The notes under the pieces: generated by a model
What the model was told of the DNA's origin: nothing
The model's database searches: none
Seen by the model: the letters and a program-made list of their open reading frames with translations, nothing else
DNA from: Desulfonatronum sp. SC1
Lineage (GTDB): Bacteria; Desulfobacterota; Desulfovibrionia; Desulfovibrionales; Desulfonatronaceae
Length of the DNA stretch: 64,000 nt
Assembly: GCF_003046795.1 (NCBI RefSeq)
Contig: NZ_PZKN01000008.1
Span: 1-64,000, forward strand
Direction: 5' to 3'
Translations under genes and position numbers: made by a program
Part shown: one piece after another, positions 1 through 8,499 of the stretch
How the letters are laid out: the number at the start of each line of letters is the position of its first letter
How positions within the stretch are numbered: position 1 is the first letter of the stretch

Positions 1-753
1 AAAAATATATAGGTATAAATTTTGTGTCAAAGTTTAAAGAATAGAAAAAAATGTTGACCTGTTCAGGAAAAATTTACATAGCTGAACTATATTGTTGATG
101 TGCTTTTTGCGTCATCATCAGAACAATCCATCCCAACAGACTCTGAACTGAGAGAGCCGTACGTCATGCCGCACCTTTTCCGATACATCTGAACTTTCTC
201 CTTGTTGAGGCGAGTTCGCCTTGATTCAGGAGTCGAAGCCGGATGGGCTTTGTCGCACTTGAACAATACGGAATTGTTGCGTGATCTTACAGCCATTGCA
301 TCTTCATCATGGTCGCTTACGACCTCTCAGGCCGACTACCCTTGATCGACCGACAATCCTGCTCGCTCTTTTCTCCGTCGTCTCCGCCTTTGGTCCAGCA
401 TATCATCTTTCGCTCCCCGACTCCCTGCCATCTCCTGCTTTTCATCTGCCATCTCTTTCAAGAGTTGGTTCCCCGCAGATTTTCCATCCCTTTGTTTTTC
501 GAGCTGAATCTTCGTTTGGCTTTCCGCGACGATCTGAGCGGCTGATCACCCGCCCTCGGTCTTTTCTGAACTCCGCGCTTGGGTTGGGCCTCGTCAATCG
601 CCGCATACTTTTGCTTTCGGCCTCTTTCCCGGGCGTACGTCCGCCAACCAGCCATCTTACGCATCGAACTCCGCGGTCAGTCCGTCGGAGAGCGAGCAAA
701 TATATCCTCGGCAAGCACTTCTTGCCGCCTCACCTTCAACTCAAGGAGTCGTC
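1..753. other. Gene-free upstream region of fdhA
   Basis: I see no convincing gene here. The first ~120 bases are AT-rich and the rest is GC-balanced. Short open frames exist on both strands but none has a ribosome-binding site with a recognisable product. A perfect 6-bp inverted repeat (GGCAAG at 710-715, CTTGCC at 721-726) lies just before the fdhA ribosome-binding site and could be an operator or an mRNA hairpin. The fdhA promoter is presumably in this region, but I could not pick out a clear sigma-70 or sigma-54 promoter. Confidence 0.5.
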
Positions 754-3700
754 ATGCAGATCAACCGCAGAAACTTCCTCAAGTTTTCGGCCGTAACCGG
801 TTCGGCCCTGGCTTTCGGCGGACTGGGATTCAATCTCAGGCCTGCCGTGGCCAAGGCTGAATTATCGAAATTGCGGGACGCCAAGGAGACAACCTCGGTC
901 TGTTGCTACTGTTCCGTGGGCTGTGGCCTGATCGTCCACACGGCCCTTGGCGGGAAAGGGCGGACCGTCAACGTGGAAGGGGATCCGGATCATCCCATCA
1001 GCGAGGGATCGCTGTGCGCCAAGGGGGCCTCGGTCTATCAACTGGCCGAGAACGAGAACCGGGTGACCAAGGTGCTCTACCGCGCGCCCTACGGCGACAA
1101 GTGGGAGGAAAAAACGTGGGATTGGGCCATTGATCGGATCGCCCGTAAGGTCAAGGAGGCCAGGGATCAGACCTTCGTGACGACCAATGCCCAGGGGCAG
1201 GTGGTCAACCGTGCGGACGGGATCGCCCATGTGGGGTCAGCGGCTCTGGATACCGAGGAGTGCTGGTACCTCCAGGGTCTGATGCGTAGCCTGGGGCTGG
1301 TGTACATCGAGCACCAGGCCAGATTGTGCCACAGCTCCAGCGTACCGTCCCTGGCCGAGTCCTTTGGTCGCGGGGCCATGACCAATCATTACAACGACCT
1401 GATGAACAGCGATTGCATCCTGATGATGGGCGGGAATCCGGCGGAATGTCATCCGGTTTCCTTCAAATGGATCATGAAGGCCAAGGAGCGGGGCGCGACG
1501 TTGATCAGCGTGGACCCGCGCTTCAACCGGACCTCCAGCAAAGCCGACATCTATGCCCCAATGCGCTCCGGTACGGACATTCCCTTTCTGGGGGGGATGA
1601 TCAAGTATATTTTGGACAATAACCTGTATTTCAAGGACTATGTCACCAATTACACAAATGCCGCTTTTCTGGTTAACCCAAAATTCGGCTTTACGGACGG
1701 GCTGTTTTCAGGCTGGGATCCGGAGAAAAACGCTTACGACAAGTCCACCTGGACCTATCAGTTGGACGACAAGGGGGTGCCCAAGCGCGATTTGTCTTTG
1801 AAGGATAAGAACTGCGTCTTTCAACTGCTCGGGAAGCATTTCGACCGCTACACCCTGGACCGGGTCTCCGAGACCACCGGTACGCCCAAGGACAAGCTTC
1901 TTGAAGTCTACAAGGCCTACTCGGCCACGGGGAAGCCGGACAAGTCCGGGACCAACACCTACGCCATGGGCTGGACACAGCACACCATCGCGGTCCAGTT
2001 GATTCGAACCATGGCCATGATCCAGCTCCTTCTGGGCAACGTGGGCAACGCCGGTGGCGGAGTGAACGCCCTGCGCGGCGAGGCCAATGTCCAGGGCTCC
2101 ACGGACAGCGCCCTGCTTTATCATATCATCCCGGCCTACAATCCCGCTCCCCGGGCGGTCTGGCCCACGCTGGCCGATTACAACAAGGCCAACACTCCCG
2201 TCAGTCACGATCCCAAGAGCGCCAACTGGTGGCAGAACCGGCCCAAGTACATCGCCAGCCTGCTCAAGGCCATGTATCCGGACAAGGCGCCCGAGGAGAG
2301 CTACAACTACATGCCCCGGTTGGACGTGGGCCAGGACTGTTCCTGGCTGGTGATGTTCGACCACATGCTGCAAGGCAAGTTCAAGGGCCTGTTCGCCTGG
2401 GGCATGAACCCGGCCGTCAGCGGGGCGCATTCCAACAAGACCAGGGAGGCCATGACCAAGCTGGACTGGCTGGTCAACGTGAACATCTTCCAGAACGAGA
2501 CAGGCTCCTTCTGGCACGGCCCGGGCATGGACCCCTCCAAGGTCAAGACCGAAGTCTTCATGCTCCCGGCCGCGGTGTTCTATGAGAAGGAAGGTTCCAT
2601 CACCAATTCCGGGCGCTGGGCTCAGTGGCGTTACGCCGGCCCCGAGCCGTTGGGAGAGAGCAAGCCCGACGGGGACATGATGGTCATGCTGATCAAGCGG
2701 CTCAAGGAACTCTACCAGGAAGAAGGGGGCGCATTTCCCGATCCCGTGGACGGCTTTACCCTGGACGCCGTGGTCACGGACGGCAAGTTCGATCCGGTCA
2801 AGATGGCCAAGCTGCACAACGGCTACTTCCTCACCGACAAGAAGATCGGTGACGCGACCTACAAGGCCGGGACCCAGGTACCCGGCTTCGCGCTGCTCCA
2901 GGACGACGGCTCCACGGCCTGCGCCAACTGGCTGTACTGCGGGTCCTTCACCGAGGCCGGAAACCTGATGGCCCGCCGCGACAAGACCCAGACCGAGATG
3001 CAGGCCAACATCGGTCTGTTCCCCAACTGGGCCTGGGCCTGGCCGGTCAACCGACGGGTCCTGTACAATCGGGCTTCCGTGGACCAGCAGGGGATGCCAT
3101 TTGCCCCGCAAAAAGCGGTCATCAAATGGGAGCAGGGCAAGTGGATCGGAGACGTGCCCGACGGCCCCTGGGCACCTTCGGAGAGACACCCCTTCATCAT
3201 GACCACCGAGGGCTTCGGTCGTCTTTTTGGCCCGGGTCTGGTGGATGGACCGTTCCCTGAACACTACGAACCCTTGGAATGCCCCTTCGAGACCCAGCTC
3301 TTCTCCAGTCAGCTGCACAACCCCACGGCCCTGCATTTTTCCGGGCCGCTGGACAAGCGGGCGGTTTGTGATCCGCGCTACCCCTTCGTGGGCACAACGT
3401 ATCGCGTCACCGAGCATTGGCAGACCGGGGTCATGACCCGCTGGACTCCCTGGCTTTTGGAGTGTCAGCCCCAGATGTTCGCGGAGATCGATCCGGAACT
3501 GGCCAAGCTCCGGGGCATCGCCAACGGGGAGAAGGTGATCGTGGAGAGCATCCGCGGCCAGGTGGAGTGCGTGGCCATCGTCACCCCCCGGCTGAAACCC
3601 TACAAGGTCATGGGGCAGAGCCTGCACATGGTCGGCGTGCCTTGGCACTACGGTTGGGTGCATCCCAAGGACGGCGGGGACGCGGCGAACCTGCTGACTC

Positions 3701-3771
3701 CTGCCGTGGGCGATCCGAACACCGGTATTCCGGAGACCAAGGCATTCATGGTCAATATCCGCAAAGCATAG
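754..3771 (+). CDS. fdhA: Formate dehydrogenase, catalytic alpha subunit (Cys form, Tat-exported)
   Basis: Catalytic subunit of a periplasmic formate dehydrogenase, oxidising formate to CO2 at a Mo/W-bis-MGD centre. It is 1005 aa, normal for the FdnG/FdhA family. A twin-arginine signal (RRNFLK, R5-R6) starts the protein. Cys50, 53, 57 and 88 are the ligands of the proximal [4Fe-4S] cluster. The metal-ligand position, selenocysteine in many homologues, is Cys192 here (context RLCHSSS, codon TGC at 1327-1329), followed by the conserved GRGAMTNH. The molybdopterin-dinucleotide binding domain is at the C-terminus. The start has AAGGAG at 743-748. fdhB follows after a repeat element, so the two are likely co-transcribed. 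Confidence 0.96.
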   Translation: MQINRRNFLKFSAVTGSALAFGGLGFNLRPAVAKAELSKLRDAKETTSVCCYCSVGCGLIVHTALGGKGRTVNVEGDPDHPISEGSLCAKGASVYQLAENENRVTKVLYRAPYGDKWEEKTWDWAIDRIARKVKEARDQTFVTTNAQGQVVNRADGIAHVGSAALDTEECWYLQGLMRSLGLVYIEHQARLCHSSSVPSLAESFGRGAMTNHYNDLMNSDCILMMGGNPAECHPVSFKWIMKAKERGATLISVDPRFNRTSSKADIYAPMRSGTDIPFLGGMIKYILDNNLYFKDYVTNYTNAAFLVNPKFGFTDGLFSGWDPEKNAYDKSTWTYQLDDKGVPKRDLSLKDKNCVFQLLGKHFDRYTLDRVSETTGTPKDKLLEVYKAYSATGKPDKSGTNTYAMGWTQHTIAVQLIRTMAMIQLLLGNVGNAGGGVNALRGEANVQGSTDSALLYHIIPAYNPAPRAVWPTLADYNKANTPVSHDPKSANWWQNRPKYIASLLKAMYPDKAPEESYNYMPRLDVGQDCSWLVMFDHMLQGKFKGLFAWGMNPAVSGAHSNKTREAMTKLDWLVNVNIFQNETGSFWHGPGMDPSKVKTEVFMLPAAVFYEKEGSITNSGRWAQWRYAGPEPLGESKPDGDMMVMLIKRLKELYQEEGGAFPDPVDGFTLDAVVTDGKFDPVKMAKLHNGYFLTDKKIGDATYKAGTQVPGFALLQDDGSTACANWLYCGSFTEAGNLMARRDKTQTEMQANIGLFPNWAWAWPVNRRVLYNRASVDQQGMPFAPQKAVIKWEQGKWIGDVPDGPWAPSERHPFIMTTEGFGRLFGPGLVDGPFPEHYEPLECPFETQLFSSQLHNPTALHFSGPLDKRAVCDPRYPFVGTTYRVTEHWQTGVMTRWTPWLLECQPQMFAEIDPELAKLRGIANGEKVIVESIRGQVECVAIVTPRLKPYKVMGQSLHMVGVPWHYGWVHPKDGGDAANLLTPAVGDPNTGIPETKAFMVNIRKA

Positions 3772-3775
3772 CAGG

Positions 3776-3919
3776 CCGTTGAATTTCCCAATTGCTGCGT
3801 CACTGCAAAAAGCTCAAACTCTCACGCATCAATAAATACGCTTCGACCTTGAGCTTTTTTTGCTCCTTGCACTTGGGATTTTTGAACGGCCAGCCGAAAT
3901 AGGACTTTTTCAACACTCA
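3776..3919 (+). repeat. Intercistronic structured repeat, short form (copy A)
   Basis: About 144 bp between fdhA and fdhB. It starts with CCGTTGAA and ends with CTTTTTCAAC, so the ends are inverted. The core holds a stem AAAAAGCTCAA / TTGAGCTTTTT around a loop containing AATAAATACGCTTCGACC. Copy B has AAAAAGTTCAA / TTGAACTTTTT, so both sides of the stem changed together. Relatives are at 8300-8498, 15151-15297 and 36119-36341. Confidence 0.85.
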
Positions 3920-3938
3920 GATAGGAGGAAACTGAGTC

Positions 3939-4664
3939 ATGCAAGGAAAAACGTTTTTCATCGATCTGACCAAGTGCACGGCCTGTCGGGGCTGCCAGGT
4001 GGCCTGCAAGCAATGGAAGAAGCTGCCCGCCGAGGAAACCAAAAACTGGGGCTCGTTCCAGAACCCCAAGGATCTGTCCTTCAACACGTTGAAGTTGGTC
4101 CGGTTCTCTGAAGTGGAGGAGAACGGGGAGTTCAAGCACTGGTTCTTCTTTCCGGACCAGTGCCGACATTGCGTGCATCCGCCGTGCAAGATGGTTGGCG
4201 ACATGTATGACGACACGGCCATCCTGCACGATCCGGAAACCGGCGCGATCCTTTTCACGGAACGCACCAGGGATCTGGACGGCGAGGAGATCCGGACGTC
4301 CTGCCCCTACGATATTCCCCGCTGGGATGATACCAAGGTGCAGGCCAAGTGCGACATGTGTCTGGATCGGGTGCAGAACGGGCTGTTGCCTGCTTGCGTA
4401 CTGTCCTGTCCCACCGGGACGATGCATTTTGGGGACCGTGAGGAAATGCTGGAATTGGCCAAGAAGCGTCTGGCCGAAGTACGGGCCTACCGACCAAAAG
4501 CCGTGCTGGTTGATCCGGAGGATACACGGGTCGTCTATCTGTGCGAAGAAACCCCCCGCAAGTATCACGGCTATGCCATGGCCGAGGCGGACGTTCCTGG
4601 AACGCTGAGCCGGAAAAGGGTGCTGGCCGCCGTGGCCTCGCCCGTCCGGCATCTGTTTGGATAA
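3939..4664 (+). CDS. fdhB: Formate dehydrogenase, iron-sulfur beta subunit
   Basis: Electron-transfer subunit of the periplasmic formate dehydrogenase, 241 aa, passing electrons from FdhA towards c-type cytochromes. Four ferredoxin-type cysteine clusters are visible: CTACRGCQVACK near residue 13, CRHCVHPPC near residue 75, SCPYDIPRW near residue 120, and KCDMC with ACVLSCPTG near residues 134-155. There is no signal peptide, so it presumably travels with FdhA through Tat. There is no C-terminal membrane helix as in FdnH, which suggests a soluble heterodimer. AGGAGG precedes the start. A strong terminator follows. Confidence 0.95.
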   Translation: MQGKTFFIDLTKCTACRGCQVACKQWKKLPAEETKNWGSFQNPKDLSFNTLKLVRFSEVEENGEFKHWFFFPDQCRHCVHPPCKMVGDMYDDTAILHDPETGAILFTERTRDLDGEEIRTSCPYDIPRWDDTKVQAKCDMCLDRVQNGLLPACVLSCPTGTMHFGDREEMLELAKKRLAEVRAYRPKAVLVDPEDTRVVYLCEETPRKYHGYAMAEADVPGTLSRKRVLAAVASPVRHLFG

Positions 4665-4695
4665 AGCGCAAAACACGACAAAGGCGGATTAACAC

Positions 4696-4738
4696 AAGGG
4701 CCATGTATGAACCCGCCGGGTTCGTGCATGGCCCTTTC
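4696..4738 (+). terminator. Rho-independent terminator of fdhAB
   Basis: A long inverted repeat with arms AAGGGCCATG..GAACCCG and CGGGTTC..CATGGCCCTTT ends in a short T tract just after fdhB. It marks the end of the fdh operon. Confidence 0.85.
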
Positions 4739-4904
4739 TGGTTTCACGACCTGCGAGATCGGAAACCCTGACGGATTATCTGTTTTGCAACGAAGTAAAC
4801 ACTGCTTTGGCGTTCCCAGAGTGGCTCTTGGTCGCAGACCAATCAGTGCGCTGCTACACCCTCGGTTCGCCAAGATGTTTCCGGGGCAACCCGAGTCTGC
4901 CCCA

Positions 4905-5453
4905 TTAGCCTGGAGATTCGTTTCTGACTTTCAGACCGGGAGCATCGCACAGTCCGCGAAAAATTTCCCGAAGCATGTTCTGGTCGATGAGTTCATGGAG
5001 GGGGCGGTCATAGTAGTCGTCGTCATCGGATGAAGGGCCAAGCGTTGTTGACATGTCGGACTCGTCGGGCGCGCCCCGAGAATCGCTTGGCCCAGATGCG
5101 GTTCCGGGAATGATCTCCCCTCCGGAGACATCCAGTTTGATTCCCGTGTTATTCTTGATCCAGGTGTCGGTTTCATCGTGGGTACCCAGGAACAGGAAGA
5201 CGAAGTCGCCCTCATGCTTGGCCAGGACCAGCCGATGCCCGCCGGCGAGGTTGAACTTCCAGCAGTTTTCCATTCTGGCCTCGCCGTTGGTGGTCAACTT
5301 GCGGGCAACAATGGGATCCAAACGACCGCTGTCGGCCAGATCCTGGATAATTGTCCGGGCCTGCCGGGCCGCGCCTTCGGCCTTGCCCCCGGATTTGAGC
5401 ATTTTGGCTGTTTTCTTGGAAAACTGCGCAGGGTCGACAATAATAACGGCCAT
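4905..5453 (-). CDS. Solitary RelE/ParE-like toxin-family protein with C-terminal extension
   Basis: A 182-aa protein. Residues ~1-105 look like the RelE/ParE/HigB fold: an N-terminal helical pair, then the stretch NCWKFNLAGGHRLVLAKHEG and FLFLGTHDETDTW, typical of RelE-type toxins. Beyond it is a linker rich in Asp/Ser and a short conserved-looking tail (YDRPLHELID...MLREIFRGL). A strong GGAGG lies 6 nt before the ATG. No antitoxin gene adjoins it: the neighbours are the convergent fdhAB and the divergent hesB. It could be an orphan toxin, a housekeeping RNase or a domesticated regulator. Function is inferred from fold only. Confidence 0.65.
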   Translation of the reverse strand: MAVIIVDPAQFSKKTAKMLKSGGKAEGAARQARTIIQDLADSGRLDPIVARKLTTNGEARMENCWKFNLAGGHRLVLAKHEGDFVFLFLGTHDETDTWIKNNTGIKLDVSGGEIIPGTASGPSDSRGAPDESDMSTTLGPSSDDDDYYDRPLHELIDQNMLREIFRGLCDAPGLKVRNESPG

Positions 5454-5824
5454 GGAGAACCTCCGGGCATTTGGTGTCAGTGTTTCGGCGGAAACGGTCT
5501 TGTGTTCACGGAACCGTTTTCTTTTACAGCATCTTCGAGTTTTGTGTCTAATTTAATAGACGGATGGATATTTCTTCAGGCGATTGCTTTTTTCGATGTA
5601 CGGACCGCGACACAACGGAAACGGGTCCGGTTTCAAATATCATCTGGCATGTATGGAGAATATGCCGGTGAAGTTTTTCACGTCGGCCTGCTCAATTGGA
5701 ACGGCGAATGCTTTTGTGGCAACACAATACAGGGAAGCTATTTGACTTTTCGTGTTCTTGTTTTTTACGAATGAAATGCACGTCGTTACAAAAGCAAACA
5801 CTTAACCCAAGAGGAATACGAAAC
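5454..5824. other. Divergent intergenic region
   Basis: 371 bases between the RelE-like gene (leftwards) and the HesB-like gene (rightwards). It must hold both promoters. Apart from AT-rich patches around 5540-5590 and 5740-5770 I see no repeat, hairpin or RNA gene. Confidence 0.4.
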
Positions 5825-6133
5825 ATGATTGAAATCACCCCTTCCGTGAAGGAACAACTGGACAATCACTTTCAAGGCAAGGCGCAATCCCCGATCCGGG
5901 TCCATCTTGCAGCCGGATGCGGGGGAGAGCGGCTCTCTTTGGCATTGGACACGGAGCAGGAGACGGACCTGGTGCAGGAAATTAGTGGCTATACCTTTGT
6001 CGTGGACAAGGAATTGAGCCAGAATGCCGGGGCTATCAAGATCGACATGACGCCGTACGGATTCGCCGTCTCCTCCGAGGTGCCCGTGGGTGGCGGAGGA
6101 GGTGGTTGCGGGGGAGGGTGCTCGTCCTGTTGA
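5825..6133 (+). CDS. HesB/IscA-like iron-sulfur protein with Gly-Cys tail
   Basis: 102 aa. The A-type carrier fold is recognisable from start to end (GCGGERLSLALD, then IKIDMTPYGFAV). Cys32 matches the first IscA cysteine. The last two, normally CGxC, sit in a glycine-rich end with Cys95, Cys99 and Cys102. Such proteins hold or deliver Fe-S clusters. The location next to Fe-S-rich formate dehydrogenase and hydrogenase genes fits a role in their cluster assembly, but this is inference. Upstream ATGs exist, but GAGGA at 5811-5815 fixes the start at 5825. A terminator follows. Confidence 0.85.
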   Translation: MIEITPSVKEQLDNHFQGKAQSPIRVHLAAGCGGERLSLALDTEQETDLVQEISGYTFVVDKELSQNAGAIKIDMTPYGFAVSSEVPVGGGGGGCGGGCSSC

Positions 6134-6193
6134 CGGGATGAGACGTATCCGCTCCAAAATCAGCTTCTGTCGCTCCTGGTAGAGGACGGCAAC

Positions 6194-6222
6194 AAGGCAC
6201 GGCTTTGGGCGTGCCTTTTTTT
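6194..6222 (+). terminator. Terminator of the hesB-like gene
   Basis: Stem AAGGCACG / CGTGCCTT with an 8-nt loop followed by a run of T residues, 60 bases after the stop codon. Confidence 0.88.
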
Positions 6223-6401
6223 GTACGCAATTTTATCCGAGTGTCTCGCATTGGCTATCAGCCAAGTGCCTCGGGTGAGTCCCAGCTTCTTCGACAGACG
6301 GCTCCAATCGGTCGTCGGACGCGCCGCCGCGCGGCTTCAATCAATGGCATTTCCGGGAATTATCCCGGCATCGTGGCTGGTTACGGCTCCCGTTGAGACT
6401 T

Positions 6402-6448
6402 CCCAAAAACGGAGAGCGAAGGACCACTAAGGCCGCTTCGCTCTCCGT
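6402..6448 (-). terminator. Terminator of the hydrogenase operon
   Basis: A 13-bp perfect stem, ACGGAGAGCGAAG with CTTCGCTCTCCGT, around a 14-nt loop. On the minus strand it is followed by a T tract (GTTTTTGGG). It lies just after the large-subunit stop codon. Confidence 0.85.
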
Positions 6449-6512
6449 GACATGCTCACCTGGCTCTCGCCGAGCGCTTTCCTTTCCGGTGGGCGTTCCG
6501 GCAGGACGAGGA

Positions 6513-8213
6513 TTAGAGGATTTTGAACTCGTGGACCTGGTTGGTCTTGGAGTCGATGACGTGGACGCCGCAGGCGATGCAGGGGTCGAAGGAGTGGACG
6601 GTGCGCAGCAGTTCCACGGGGCGCTTGGGATCGGCGATGGGAGTGTTGATCAGCGCTTCTTCCACCGGGCCCAGCTTACCGGCCGCGCAACGCGGCCCCA
6701 GGTTCCAGGTGGAGGGCACCACCAGTTGGAAGTTCTCGATCTTGCCGTTCTTGATCTTGATCCAGTGGCTCAGCGCTCCGCGAGAGACGTCGGCGAATCC
6801 GACGCCTTCGGCTTCGTCGGGCATCTCATGATTCTCGGCGATTTTGGTGTCTCCGCGCTTGATGTTTTCCTCCAGCTCGTTCAGCCAATCCTCGTTCTTC
6901 TGGGCAATGGTCAAGGCCTTGATGGCCCTTGCCGCGGTTCGCCCCAGGGTGGAGTGCAGGGCTTCAGGACCGACTCCGAGGTGGTTCAGCACCAGATCCA
7001 CGGCGGCTTTCACCTCTGGATGCCCCTTGGCATAGGCCACCAGGACGGAAGCCAGTGGACCAACTTCTGTCGGTTCGTCTTTGTACCTGGGCGCTTTTGA
7101 CCATGAATAGCGCTGCTTGTCGTCAATGCTGGTGTATTTGGGCGCGGTCACGCCCTCGTAGGGATGGCGGGCCTCGTCGCCTTCGTACCAGCTTGCGGCC
7201 ACGTGCTCGTAAATGGCCGCGGGATCGAAGTCTTGCACATTGGCCAAGTCGCGATTCATGATCACGCCCTGGGGATACCAGCGGCTGTTGATGTCCTTCT
7301 CCACCTTTGGAAACTCGCCAAAAGCCAGGTAGTTGGTGCATCCGCCGATGCCGGCCCAATCCTTGTAATAGGAGGCCACTGCCAGCACGTCGGGGATGTA
7401 GACTTCCTCGATGAATTTCTGGGTTTCCTTGTACAGGCCGCGATATTCTTCAAGCCGCTCGGGCCGCAGGGCGTCGTAGCAGGTCACGCCGCCGCTGATG
7501 GTGAACTGCGTGTGCGGCACCTTGCCGCCGAACACGGCCATGGCCCGGGACGCCTTGATCTGCAGGCGCAGGGCTTCCAGGTAGTGGGCCGTGGCGATCA
7601 GGTTGACCACCGGCGGGAGATAGTAGGCCGGGTGGCCTCCCAGGAAATCGGCGTTGGAAAAGATGCCGAGTTGGCCTTGGTCAACATAGGTTTGCAAACG
7701 GTCCTGGACCGCCCGAAGGTCGTCCGCGGAAGTCGCGCGGGGGGAGATGTTCCCGGCGATCTTGGCCGCCTTGATCGGATCGGCCCGCAGGGCGCTGGTC
7801 ACATCCACCCAGTCCAGGGCGTGCAGGACGTAGAAATGGATGAGATGGTCAGCCATGAACTGCGAGGCCAGAACGATGTTCCGGATCAGCCTGGCGTTTT
7901 CAGGGATTTGCACACCCACCGCATCATCCAGGCATCGGACGGATGCCAGGGCGTGGGTGTACTGACAGACCCCGCAGGCCCGTTGGGTGAAGTGCTGGGC
8001 GTCGCGCGGATCGCGGCCCTTGAGAATGGTTTCCAGGCCGCGGTATAGTTGGGAGCTGGACCAGGCGTTCTTGACCTTGCCGTTGTCCACTTCCACTTCC
8101 AAACGCAAGTGACCCTCGATCCTGGTCAACGGATCAACAACCACGGGTCCGGAATAGTTGCTTTGCGGGGTGACCGGAATGACCGGAGCACCTTGGGGCT
8201 TACAGCCAGACAT
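6513..8213 (-). CDS. hynA: Periplasmic [NiFe] hydrogenase, large subunit
   Basis: 566-aa catalytic subunit carrying the NiFe(CN)2CO centre, for H2 uptake or evolution. The L1 motif RACGVCQYTH (Cys80, Cys83) and L2 motif DPCIACGVH (Cys545, Cys548, His551) give the four Ni ligands. The 15 residues after His551 would be removed by the maturation endopeptidase. The first L2 ligand is a normal Cys codon, so this is not a [NiFeSe] enzyme. It has no signal and travels with the small subunit. It lies downstream of the small subunit, separated by a repeat element. No maturation protease gene is in the window. Large/small gene letters differ between Desulfovibrio species. Confidence 0.96.
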   Translation of the reverse strand: MSGCKPQGAPVIPVTPQSNYSGPVVVDPLTRIEGHLRLEVEVDNGKVKNAWSSSQLYRGLETILKGRDPRDAQHFTQRACGVCQYTHALASVRCLDDAVGVQIPENARLIRNIVLASQFMADHLIHFYVLHALDWVDVTSALRADPIKAAKIAGNISPRATSADDLRAVQDRLQTYVDQGQLGIFSNADFLGGHPAYYLPPVVNLIATAHYLEALRLQIKASRAMAVFGGKVPHTQFTISGGVTCYDALRPERLEEYRGLYKETQKFIEEVYIPDVLAVASYYKDWAGIGGCTNYLAFGEFPKVEKDINSRWYPQGVIMNRDLANVQDFDPAAIYEHVAASWYEGDEARHPYEGVTAPKYTSIDDKQRYSWSKAPRYKDEPTEVGPLASVLVAYAKGHPEVKAAVDLVLNHLGVGPEALHSTLGRTAARAIKALTIAQKNEDWLNELEENIKRGDTKIAENHEMPDEAEGVGFADVSRGALSHWIKIKNGKIENFQLVVPSTWNLGPRCAAGKLGPVEEALINTPIADPKRPVELLRTVHSFDPCIACGVHVIDSKTNQVHEFKIL

Positions 8214-8299
8214 AATTTCTCCTCCTTCGAATTATTGGCAATGTTGGAATGTCTTTCCGCATGATGTCGAAACTGTCAGTGATAAAATCTGATTCCACC

Positions 8300-8498
8300 G
8301 GCTGTTCAAAAACCTCGAAGGCAAGGCGCAATAAAAGCTATCCGGACACGTCCTGTGTCCGGCCCCTGCGGGCTGTGGCTGCGCCACATTTTCGATTTGC
8401 CGTCCTGGCAATCGAATCAAGGCCGAAGTGTATTTTGTCATCCATGAGGGTTTGAACTTTTTGCCGCAACGCAGCCAGCGAGGATTTTTCAACAGTCG
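8300..8498 (-). repeat. Intercistronic structured repeat, long form (copy C)
   Basis: About 199 bp between the two hydrogenase genes, in the same orientation as their transcript. Outer ends read GACTGTTGAAAAAT and TTTTTGAACAGCC on the minus strand. It contains the extra module absent from copies A and B, with three stems: TTCGATTGCC / GGCAAATCGAA, TGTGGC / GCCACA and CCGGACAC / GTGTCCGG. It abuts the small-subunit stop codon. Confidence 0.85.
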
Positions 8499-8499
8499 T

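Noticed and set aside
87-296. Possible small gene on the minus strand
   Set aside because: No ribosome-binding site and no recognisable product; charged low-information sequence.
1708-3663. A 651-residue open frame antisense to fdhA
   Set aside because: It mirrors the GC-rich third positions of a clearly recognised fdhA gene, has no start signal and no similarity to a known protein. Similar long antisense frames opposite serA, the aminotransferase, rnr, uvrC and the RND pump are rejected for the same reason.
6513-8213. [NiFeSe] hydrogenase
   Set aside because: The first L2 ligand is Cys, and there is no in-frame TGA.
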